A stretch of DNA of 64,000 nt. Origin: Candidatus Cloacimonetes bacterium HGW-Cloacimonetes-1 (GTDB lineage Bacteria > Cloacimonadota > Cloacimonadia > Cloacimonadales > Cloacimonadaceae). Shown here in pieces: positions 53,401 through 60,801 of the stretch. The number at the start of each line of letters is the position of its first letter. Position 1 is the stretch's first letter. The notes under the pieces are model-generated. The model was not told the origin of the DNA and made no database searches. It saw only the letters and a list, made by a program, of their open reading frames with translations. Both the position numbers and the translations under genes were made by a program. Location: the NCBI GenBank assembly GCA_002841975.1, contig PHBQ01000001.1:1-64000 (forward strand). The letters are read 5' to 3'.

Positions 53401-56400
53401 TAGCCTTCAATTGTGCCTTGTTCGCGACCCACACAGACACACTATCTCCTAACAATGCTGTATACTTGCTATAATCAACAATGTGTTTGTTATAAGCCGC
53501 ATAAGTAAGGGCATTCGGATTCTTGTAAAAGTTGTTATATAGCCTTAAGTCGATACTATCGTATGCTTTTCTGATTATCAGGAGTTGGGGGTCAATTTGC
53601 TTATCCTTGTTTGCAGCATACCAGGCAGATTCAGCATTATAACTGGTCTTCATTTCCATGTATATACTATCTCGAAGAGCATAGATGTCGTCCCCGGGTC
53701 TTAACTGATTTTGGTATTTGACATATATAGCAAAAACCGAATCAAGCAAAGTCGGATTGTCTAACGCTAGCGGATCTACTGTAATCTTGAGCCTCATAAA
53801 ATCAGCTGCCTGCATGGGAGCATCCAGTTCAAATTTTCCTGCTACAGCATTGTCAATAACTTTGAATAGTACGTCTTTACTGGTTGTTTTTGCCAAGTCT
53901 GATATCACAAATTCTGTTCCCAGAGGTTTGCTTTGGTAATCTCCGCGATCCAGAGCTACTAAACAGTAAGCGATATTTTTTATGGCACTCAGAGTATAGT
54001 CGTCTATGTCAGTCTCGTTGGTAATCTTCCCATCATTGATGGCCTTCAGGATACTCACAAAGTCATTTAATCCATCTTGATATGACTTCTCGTCATTGCC
54101 ATTCAGATTAACCCAACCGCGTTGATAGAGAGCATCGTATTGGTACCTGCTTCCATCTTTACTGATGAGCATATTGAAATAGTCTTTTGCCTTTGCATAA
54201 TAAATTGCCGGTTCTGCAGCATCAGCACCCAAATTGAAGTATATTATTCCAAGTCTTAAAATCACTTCGTCATAGTACCGGGAATTTGTGTAATTATCTG
54301 CGATTTCTTTGTATGCATTCAAGGTTTGTGAAAGATTTTCTTCGTTTAATCGAATGCTCTCCGGCCTTCTATAGTCCGTCGGATTGAGTGTAAAATAGCT
54401 GTCTGTAAGTCTGTCGATACGGCCTTTGGTTAAAGTACTGTGAATATAACCGATGTTGTACAAAACCGCATCACGCATATAGAAGTTTGGATCTGCTTCA
54501 TTTGTTTTTGTGTAGTAATCCAATGCAAGCTGAGGATTGTTGATGTCAATAGCATAACTGAGCTCAGCCATATTGTAAAAGAGGTTAGCTTCACTGATCA
54601 GGAACGAACCGCCTGGCTGTTGCAAGTACTTAAACTTTGGAGTTCTTTGCAAAAAGCTGGTATAACGGTCACGCAGGGCTATTCTTTCTTCCCGGAAGGA
54701 GTTGTTTATAGCTGCACTCTGCTCGTACTCCATGGTATTTTTGATCTTGTCATGCTGTTGTGATCTGTAGTCAATATCCTTGTACGCCATCTGCAAACGA
54801 ACAAAATCGATGCTGATTTCTGATTTATTCAATGAGTTGATGAGAGAGTTTACTACACTTGTATAGTTGCTGGTTGTAGTATCATAGCTATCAATCTCTT
54901 TCTTTAATAGAGCCATCTCACGATTGGCAATTTTATTGGGGATCGTGACTGTGTAAGCCTTGATCAGAGCCGGGTAGAGTTCCTCAAATACTTTTTTCTC
55001 GGCTTGAAACTCTTCGTAACTCTCTTTATAGACTGTAGACAGAGTATTGTCAAACGCATAGTATTCAAGAAGTTGTTTGTTTTCAGATATCTTGGCAGAA
55101 TACTCTGCTTCTTTGGTTTCAAGTTCTGCCAATTTAGCAGGCTCTGATGTTTGTAATTTGATTTGTTGGATTACGCTCAAAATGTCCTCAGAAACATTGA
55201 TGTCTTCTTGCAGAGCTATATGTCTCTGATATTCATAGTTTTCGCTGATTATCTTATCAAGAAGGGCTTGAATGATCTCAAAAGCTTTTTCATCCTGCAC
55301 ATACAAATCGTTTTGGGCCTCTATAATAGCAATTTTGCCTTTATCCGGGTAATTACGGAGTTTGTTCGAGGCCACGTAATTATCAAAGAGGGATTTGTAA
55401 TGCAATATTGTTTGAATCTCATACTTGTACAGCTGTTCTGCCACATCCGAGGATATAACGCTTGATTTTGCCATCAGCTTTTGATGGATCATAGCAAGCT
55501 CGTCACTCAATGCCAGCAGTTCAGTCTTTATCTGTTGGTAAGATGTCTCAGAAGGGTTCTGATAAAGCCTTGTCTTTAGTGCTTCGATCTTGTCCAGAAT
55601 TGCTTTCTTTTGCATTAAAGTGTTCTTAGCTTCGTCTGAAAAACTAATGAAGTCGTCAAATTTGTTTAAAGCAACGTCATAATTACCATCTTCTGCTTTC
55701 AAATCTGCCCACAGGTATAACAATGTGGGATAGTATGACCCCAAGTCCTTTCTCTGTAGTAATTCATCGAGTAACTGGTTTGCTCTTGCTCGTTCTCCAG
55801 AATTTAAATATGCCAAGACCAATTCATACTGTGAGTTGATTTCCCTATAGTCATTTACCAAGGTATAAAATCTTTTGTAATGGTCTTCAGCAAGTTTCCA
55901 CTCTGAGCTGTTTACATACATCCTTGCCAATGCAAGAATAATGAAAGGATTGTTTGAGTACTGACCATCTAAATTTTTGAACTTATTAATCGCATTTGGT
56001 ATCGACCCACTTAATGCAGCAATAAACTCGAGCATGAGCTTTGAATCTGTTCCATATCTCGGATCATCACTCAATTGAGTAAACAACAATGTTGCTTCTG
56101 CGTCCAGGGCTAGTGAGAATTTGATGTGACCTAATAAGTATGTGATTTCATTGGAAGTTAATGTGCTATACAATTTGGTATATTGCTCATCGGCCTGGCG
56201 TTCATAGTTCAAGTTAATCATCGAACGCAGATACAAGGCAAGAGCATTTGGCCGAACATTTGAGTCATTGTATTTTGCTAAAAATGAAACAAAGTGACTA
56301 ACCACTCTGATATCAGCCTTTCGGTAAAACAACAAAGCACCGTCATAATAATCGATATCGTCTTTCAAAAATGCAACCCCACCAAACAGAGATCTGGTGG

Positions 56401-56746
56401 TTGCGATCAATTTTTCAGCATCATCGGGGTTTCGTAAAAGAGCATTATCAATACGTTTTGCATATTTATTGAACTCTGCCTGCAAACTGTCTACATTGTT
56501 AGTTTCGATAAATCTACGAAGTCTTGCATTTGGCTTACCAGAGTTCTTTAAAGCGGTTATTCGCTCCTGAATGGCTTTGGCTTCTTTGATATTGGACTTG
56601 AACATGTCAGATTCAATCCGTATCTCTTCTCTAATTTGATTTATTAAATCAGTATCACTTACCGAAGCTTGATTTTGGGCGAACGCTGTGTTAAATAAGC
56701 AAAACAACATTGCAAATAATGTCAATAAACTCAAACGTAGTCTCAT
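50417..56746 (-). CDS. Giant periplasmic helical-repeat (TPR-like) protein
   Basis: 2,109 residues with a signal peptide (MRLRLSLLTLFAMLFCLFNTAFA). Most of the chain is helical repeats with TPR character, for example AKYNDSNVRPNALALYLRSM, ALARMYVNSSEWKLAEDHYK, LDYYTKTNEADPNFYMRDA and KLAQIAIDEQNYTESENWYR, interspersed with long coiled-coil stretches (about 380-680). The last 300 residues are beta-rich, with KVVESYSDIAVDT and APTTASIFINGVPVLENQEL, like a carbohydrate- or protein-binding sandwich. In Myxococcus a giant TPR protein (AgmK/GltI) belongs to the gliding machinery. The gene precedes ExbB/ExbD genes, suggesting a periplasmic scaffold. Confidence 0.8.
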   Translation of the reverse strand: MRLRLSLLTLFAMLFCLFNTAFAQNQASVSDTDLINQIREEIRIESDMFKSNIKEAKAIQERITALKNSGKPNARLRRFIETNNVDSLQAEFNKYAKRIDNALLRNPDDAEKLIATTRSLFGGVAFLKDDIDYYDGALLFYRKADIRVVSHFVSFLAKYNDSNVRPNALALYLRSMINLNYERQADEQYTKLYSTLTSNEITYLLGHIKFSLALDAEATLLFTQLSDDPRYGTDSKLMLEFIAALSGSIPNAINKFKNLDGQYSNNPFIILALARMYVNSSEWKLAEDHYKRFYTLVNDYREINSQYELVLAYLNSGERARANQLLDELLQRKDLGSYYPTLLYLWADLKAEDGNYDVALNKFDDFISFSDEAKNTLMQKKAILDKIEALKTRLYQNPSETSYQQIKTELLALSDELAMIHQKLMAKSSVISSDVAEQLYKYEIQTILHYKSLFDNYVASNKLRNYPDKGKIAIIEAQNDLYVQDEKAFEIIQALLDKIISENYEYQRHIALQEDINVSEDILSVIQQIKLQTSEPAKLAELETKEAEYSAKISENKQLLEYYAFDNTLSTVYKESYEEFQAEKKVFEELYPALIKAYTVTIPNKIANREMALLKKEIDSYDTTTSNYTSVVNSLINSLNKSEISIDFVRLQMAYKDIDYRSQQHDKIKNTMEYEQSAAINNSFREERIALRDRYTSFLQRTPKFKYLQQPGGSFLISEANLFYNMAELSYAIDINNPQLALDYYTKTNEADPNFYMRDAVLYNIGYIHSTLTKGRIDRLTDSYFTLNPTDYRRPESIRLNEENLSQTLNAYKEIADNYTNSRYYDEVILRLGIIYFNLGADAAEPAIYYAKAKDYFNMLISKDGSRYQYDALYQRGWVNLNGNDEKSYQDGLNDFVSILKAINDGKITNETDIDDYTLSAIKNIAYCLVALDRGDYQSKPLGTEFVISDLAKTTSKDVLFKVIDNAVAGKFELDAPMQAADFMRLKITVDPLALDNPTLLDSVFAIYVKYQNQLRPGDDIYALRDSIYMEMKTSYNAESAWYAANKDKQIDPQLLIIRKAYDSIDLRLYNNFYKNPNALTYAAYNKHIVDYSKYTALLGDSVSVWVANKAQLKATLSTYLAEKMPTIANYMQAVGELHWFNEKYPDNSDFFVNEGLAFQYSEMVFNKITNQDSTAVQTEVLPQELATPESLFAFYSSAADRYMTILLSDKFTSKERKLDYITIQRTLSQLEYQKKMYSAAKQRYMKILELPDGADNATIRDTYLKLAQIAIDEQNYTESENWYRKAEPLALSNADRTLIQSNVQVQIQSSIEQATNNKDYGKVALENMRLAGEFEKTEPARNLKYRIDAYSAYREAGNYQMAINVLKDLAIQTNDVTQAFDFYRTAWVISDSLMTDAVQTNELKTAFMDRFPSSNQTFNLRLREIVKLAENPSNKDRVSELYLGLYNDVKNNAIVANADTPLPLLYRSAINVYIPADSKTTIPPAEIAKRESLMRSYIALYPKDSFAGAYLEIIMLDSYNSGDTAKYEQVAKEIYTSDKTKYQAYQSIAEAKLTKILDTYIAVYTAKDWKQIFATRDEYNKVEANFVKEGLTFDHATVKVVFADHLKEYNKLQERIAFLKNYDKKLDAYEAAIKANQPDKLIRVNNLTNWGKQLVGGKDNRVAAYKKSVDESTLQIQKYLASITEQELDNERVLRGYNIIARMYEYSGVVIKTQIDRYFAISKDLNAVKIEDADYYNQLINNFMLTRDQHVNDQISKAASWQKLIYDNYIIPGYKDKYTEYCMDFFNGIGGAPQYAIENMTFDASWSAKLVSINDGGESRAFKNSIQPVVVNQLTMGSTIVPAGMKLVLNKSFSSRIKPLYGIVNYVSSEPVEINVNGKVVESYSDIAVDTLNIQNAKSTRFAATVVDNWDEANNAIGVTYTNSGTQPATIALGFQLVNDQRGLFAATPTDIIENVTDASWTIYYTDPTTNKAVISKAVLTDKLGVSVSNIEGLSESSAKAIWVPEQDSLPISTVTFETQINIDTEFRAGKITFVAPTTASIFINGVPVLENQELAYIDDPLEMYPISYEIDKAQLVPGVNKIQIQVKNNLPYRGFVANIRYEKNQKR

Positions 56747-56794
56747 AATATATGCTCTCTTTCCCGATCTTATGCTAGGTTTTAAACCGTGACA

Positions 56795-56821
56795 GTCGAG
56801 ATATGGTTTTCATATCTCGAC
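56795..56821 (-). other. perfect 11-base hairpin before the giant repeat gene
   Basis: GTCGAGATATG and CATATCTCGAC pair perfectly around a 5-base loop, in the 136-base gap between the putative outer-membrane protein gene and the giant gene. On the minus strand there is no T-run behind it, so it may be an attenuator or mRNA-processing site. Confidence 0.6.
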
Positions 56822-56882
56822 TTCACATACTATATCCATAAGGGAGTATGAATAATACTTTTCAATTTTACAGCCCGCGATT

Positions 56883-57881
56883 TTACTCGCCAGCGGCTTC
56901 TTTTTCTAATTCGAGTAACTGTCTTCTAAGATCTTCAAGTACTTTTTGTGACTCTGCGCGAGATTCACGAATCTTTCTCAGCTCTTCCATCAGTTCATTA
57001 GCAGATGCATTTGGAACACCGGATTGTGATTGTCCCACCTGCTGTTGGGTCACGTTTGAGCTTCCCGAGCCCACTTGACTGTCAGGCATAGAGGGTCTTC
57101 TTCTAGCATCAGCATATTTGTCGAACAGATAGGAAAGACCCAAAGAAATTCTATGATTTGGGTTGTCATCTTTCAGGCTTTCTTCAAGTCCCAGATAGCC
57201 CAATTTAACTGAGAAATTTTTAATATTGTATTTCGCACCTAAGTTGATGTTATGGCCATCCATTTCTGTGATGAATGTCATCTTTGCGTTGGGGCTGAAT
57301 TCAGCAGAGAAAAACAATCCTTCTAACTTTTTCGTCAGTGGAATTTGACCTACAAATCTGTTCCGACCAAAGCCGGCGCTCAATACAGTGGACAATTCCT
57401 GGATACCAAACAAGCCTCTGAGTACTGTTTGTTTTGATGCAACTGCATAAAATGAATTTTTCTCGTAATAACAGCGATCGGGATTGCCGTAAAGGTCATC
57501 AGTAACAGGGATAATTCTGCTGTTTTCTCTGGCTTTTGAAGCAATGTTGTCAACGCCAATGGCAACTTGAGGAACTGAAACTGTCTCTTCGACAATTTTC
57601 ACTTTTGCATGCATCCAATACATGTTATCGCCACCCATTACACCGAGCTCTACTCGATTTAAGATACCAACCTGGAGCATACCCGATGGGATAAACTCAA
57701 AATCAGTTTTGGGGGTACTTTGTTCTTTGCGGATGTAACTATTAAATTGGAACTTAGCAGCTTTGTTTGGTAGCACATAAGCATCTGGAACTCTTAATTC
57801 TCCAGTTAATGTAAATGGGGTCGCTTCTAGGCAACTGAATAATGCTATCACAGCAAGTAAACTCAAAACTATTCTTTTCAT
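56883..57881 (-). CDS. Putative outer-membrane beta-barrel protein with C-terminal coiled coil
   Basis: 332 residues from the ATG at 57881 behind GGTGGAGGGAAG; an in-frame start at 57914 lacks this. A signal peptide (MKRIVLSLLAVIALFSCLEA) precedes alternating strands with YjbH-like character (GELRVPDAYVLPNKAAKFQF, INLGAKYNIKNFSVKLGYLG, HRISLGLSYLF), suggesting an outer-membrane barrel. The last 45 residues are a charged coiled coil (ANELMEELRKIRESRAESQK). First gene of the motor-like operon; function unknown. Confidence 0.65.
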   Translation of the reverse strand: MKRIVLSLLAVIALFSCLEATPFTLTGELRVPDAYVLPNKAAKFQFNSYIRKEQSTPKTDFEFIPSGMLQVGILNRVELGVMGGDNMYWMHAKVKIVEETVSVPQVAIGVDNIASKARENSRIIPVTDDLYGNPDRCYYEKNSFYAVASKQTVLRGLFGIQELSTVLSAGFGRNRFVGQIPLTKKLEGLFFSAEFSPNAKMTFITEMDGHNINLGAKYNIKNFSVKLGYLGLEESLKDDNPNHRISLGLSYLFDKYADARRRPSMPDSQVGSGSSNVTQQQVGQSQSGVPNASANELMEELRKIRESRAESQKVLEDLRRQLLELEKEAAGE

Positions 57882-57920
57882 ACTTCCCTCCACCTTTCGG
57901 TGTTTTATTTTCATGGGTTC

Positions 57921-57948
57921 ACAATAAGATTGACTTTTTTTTCGTCAA
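57921..57948 (-). promoter_or_regulatory. candidate promoter for the outer-membrane protein gene
   Basis: On the minus strand, TTGACG (57948-57943), 16 bases, then TATTGT (57926-57921), 39 bases before the ATG. The same TTGAC element is mirrored on the plus strand (57930-57935) toward yraN. Confidence 0.4.
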
Positions 57949-57965
57949 GGATTATTTATCTCTTT

Positions 57966-58352
57966 ATGAGTAATAGAAATCCACATGAGCTTTTTGTCAC
58001 AGGTGAATCTCTTGCAGCGGCACACCTTACAAAGCAAGGTTTCAATGTTATCGCCAGAAATTTTCGATCACCTTATGGTGAAGTCGATATAATAGCGACT
58101 ATCCAAAACTGCCTTGTTTTTGTCGAAGTGAAAACTCGGAAACAACACTCTATGGTTACTGCATTGGCAAGCATTAGCTCGCGAAAGCAGAAAAATATCA
58201 GTCTTACTGCCTCTTACTATATTAATCAAAATCCAGAATTTGACAACTTCAATACCCGTTTCGACGTGATAGTTGTGTTCTACTTCCCAAATGATGATAC
58301 CTATAAGATACATCATTTTGATGATGCCTTCCTGCCGGTTTGGGATTATTGA
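57966..58352 (+). CDS. yraN: YraN family (UPF0102) endonuclease-like protein
   Basis: 128 residues from the ATG at 57966; in-frame starts further upstream reach into the divergent promoter region. The family core is visible: GESLAAAHLTKQGFNVIARN, PYGEVDIIA, FVEVKTRKQH, arranged as in Holliday-junction-resolvase-like nucleases. Function in the cell is unproven. It is convergent with the GWxTD gene, only 6 bases apart. Confidence 0.9.
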   Translation: MSNRNPHELFVTGESLAAAHLTKQGFNVIARNFRSPYGEVDIIATIQNCLVFVEVKTRKQHSMVTALASISSRKQKNISLTASYYINQNPEFDNFNTRFDVIVVFYFPNDDTYKIHHFDDAFLPVWDY

Positions 58353-58358
58353 ACTCCA

Positions 58359-59696
58359 TCAGTTATTCAGCCTTGAAGTATCAAATGTAGTACCGAGATA
58401 CTTTTCAATTTCGTTCACATCCAGTTCCATATCGTCATTTTTGGCAAAGATAAGCCGGAAATTACCGTTCATCTGCAGATCAATGAACACATACACAGCG
58501 TTGTTTCGAAGTGAGTACTTCCAAATCTGAAAGTCTTTTCTCACAAACCGGGTGTCATCTGTGGTCTGATCTTTTTCTATCTCATCTGGAGCTCCATTTC
58601 TGATATAGATTCTGCCCATATCAGATTTCCAGCCTTTATCAAAGTGTGAATAGTATTTGTCTGCAAATTGAATTCTCTCACGTACAATTCCAATCATCTC
58701 TTCGGGAGAGAGATTTGCTGAATTTGCCATTACTTCCCAAAATTGAGATATATAGCGACGTTTGGACTCCAAGCTCATACTGCTCCAATTCCCGACGATT
58801 CCCGAGGACAGAAAGTACTTCATAAGAGAGTGTTCATCTTGGGGATCCGGAAAGATAAATCTCTGCCCACCGGAGTTTTCATAGATGACAAACTCAAACT
58901 GTCGCTGTTCTACTATCTCCCCGCTTTGAATCGTGATAGTCCCATGGTGTGCCCCCGGAGCAAGATCAGAGATCGGAATCTTAATCGTATTGCCTTCCAC
59001 GGCCAATGCGCTTGATACACTCAAATTCGTCTCGATCTCGATTTCTTCATCGTTCTCTATTAACAAATTGGCCACATACTTGGCTTCAGAATTCGCTTCA
59101 TGCCTGTATATCTCAAAATAAAGGCTAAAACTATCGACCTGTTCCTTTGAAAACAAAGCAGATGGTTCCACCTTATAAAGCTTGTGATTTCGCTGGAATT
59201 TTTCCAAAAACTGTGTAGTGTCTGCACGAACCGTTTGAGACATTTCTACGTCACTGATCATTGTCGTCTGGAGTAATGGATCTGCCTTGATGTTCCACTC
59301 AAATACAGCCCCAGAATTCACATCCTGTGCTTTGAACAAAACATTGTAGCCAGGTCTATCGACCAGCAAACTGATGCGGTTCAGATAGGACTTTTGCGGA
59401 GAACTCACATCGTGTTTATTGCGTACCCCGATGTTATCTGAGATCCCTTTTTGAAAGACGAGACTATCTCCATCAGTTACATTGATCGATACTTGTAACT
59501 CGGCAAAAAAACCGCTGTTCTGAGACACAAATACCATATTACGATATGGAATTTGGTAGTCGATATTGAGCACTGTAGATCCTGATTTGTTCAAAAACCT
59601 GGTGTACGTTATATACATATTGAGCTTGTCGGCACAATAAACCGGCACAGTCATCAATAATGCCAGTCCTATTAGGATAAACTGTTTACTCTTCAT
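58359..59696 (-). CDS. GWxTD-domain secreted protein, second copy
   Basis: 445 residues with a signal peptide (MKSKQFILIGLALLMTVPVYC). The N-terminal two thirds are beta-rich; the C-terminal quarter is a GWxTD domain: FWEVMANSANLSPEEMIGIV, DKGWKSDMGRIYIRNGAPDE and IWKYSLRNNAVYVFIDLQ. The family is widespread in FCB and Acidobacteria but has no known function. It overlaps the first GWxTD gene by 11 bases. Confidence 0.85.
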   Translation of the reverse strand: MKSKQFILIGLALLMTVPVYCADKLNMYITYTRFLNKSGSTVLNIDYQIPYRNMVFVSQNSGFFAELQVSINVTDGDSLVFQKGISDNIGVRNKHDVSSPQKSYLNRISLLVDRPGYNVLFKAQDVNSGAVFEWNIKADPLLQTTMISDVEMSQTVRADTTQFLEKFQRNHKLYKVEPSALFSKEQVDSFSLYFEIYRHEANSEAKYVANLLIENDEEIEIETNLSVSSALAVEGNTIKIPISDLAPGAHHGTITIQSGEIVEQRQFEFVIYENSGGQRFIFPDPQDEHSLMKYFLSSGIVGNWSSMSLESKRRYISQFWEVMANSANLSPEEMIGIVRERIQFADKYYSHFDKGWKSDMGRIYIRNGAPDEIEKDQTTDDTRFVRKDFQIWKYSLRNNAVYVFIDLQMNGNFRLIFAKNDDMELDVNEIEKYLGTTFDTSRLNN

Positions 59697-60801
59697 CTTC
59701 TTTGTTCCTCAATGTGTATTGACCATATCCTCCGACGTCCACAAAGACAAATTCTTTATTGTCTTTTGAGTAATTCCAGACGATATAGGGATATCCCTCC
59801 ACCGGAAAGACCTCGCTATTCACATAATCCGGATATCCATATTTAATAAAAATCCGGCCTCGGTCAGAGCGCCATCCCTTTAGTTTTGTGTGGATCGTGT
59901 AAGATTCATCAGCTTTCAGCACACGCTTGTAAAATTCTTCTCTTGCTTCGTTGCGTTCCGTTCCCGGGCTGGGATCATGAACCAGCCAAAATTGGTCTAT
60001 GGCCTTGGTCATTTCTGCCTTTGGCAATCTGCTCATCAATCTCCACTCCGCTTGGGTGGCAATGTACCTCAATTGTTCGATCTGGTCTTTGGGAGAATAA
60101 ATGGTACCATATGAGAACCATGAACTATAGAAGAAGGGCTCCGTTTTATAACGAATCCTCCCTTCAAAGATTGTGATTTGGATTTGCTGAGGGCTCTCTA
60201 TGTTTTTTAGCAGGTCTGTCAAATCGACAACAATTTTCCCGGCACTTGGTACCACAGTCTTCGTATAGCCATCTACAAAAAGCCTGAGGCTATCGATTGG
60301 TACCGAATATCCTTGATACAAGAAACACTTTTCCCAAGGTAAACTGAACATTTTGCCAGAGCTCAGAATGATATCCATGTTATATAGGCGAGTCACAAGA
60401 TATGACAGACCGATCTGAGTCAGCTCAGACTGGGTAAATGTCCTTCCAAAAGACCTTTTATCGCCCAGGTTCAAGTTTTTCATAATGACAGTAGCGACGT
60501 AACTACCGGATTTGAGCGTATCCGAAAACCTGACCAGGATCGCAGATTCAGATAACTCTGCATGCTTGTAAATGACGATTTTTGCTTCGTGTCTACCCAC
60601 CTGTTTCTTTGTATTGTCTTTGATCTCCATCGATACCTGATACTCGGCGACCTCAGCATTCTTTCCAAAGATGAAGCTCTTATAGGGGATTATCACTCTG
60701 AAGTCTGTCCTGTCCCGGTAGTACTCTATTGCTATGTCTTGACCCCACAAGCTCAGGGAGATCACCGCTAAAATTATGAAACTAAATACTCTTTTCATCA
60801 T
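59686..60801 (-). CDS. GWxTD-domain secreted protein, first copy
   Basis: 371 residues from the ATG at 60801 (60798 also possible). A signal peptide (RVFSFIILAVISLSLWGQ) precedes a beta-rich region and a GWxTD domain (FWLVHDPSPGTERNEAREEF, LKGWRSDRGRIFIKYGYPD, YIVWNYSKDNKEFVFVDV). It overlaps the last 20 bases of dnaE, so it is expressed with it. Likely acts together with its paralogue at the cell envelope. Confidence 0.85.
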   Translation of the reverse strand: MMKRVFSFIILAVISLSLWGQDIAIEYYRDRTDFRVIIPYKSFIFGKNAEVAEYQVSMEIKDNTKKQVGRHEAKIVIYKHAELSESAILVRFSDTLKSGSYVATVIMKNLNLGDKRSFGRTFTQSELTQIGLSYLVTRLYNMDIILSSGKMFSLPWEKCFLYQGYSVPIDSLRLFVDGYTKTVVPSAGKIVVDLTDLLKNIESPQQIQITIFEGRIRYKTEPFFYSSWFSYGTIYSPKDQIEQLRYIATQAEWRLMSRLPKAEMTKAIDQFWLVHDPSPGTERNEAREEFYKRVLKADESYTIHTKLKGWRSDRGRIFIKYGYPDYVNSEVFPVEGYPYIVWNYSKDNKEFVFVDVGGYGQYTLRNKEDEE

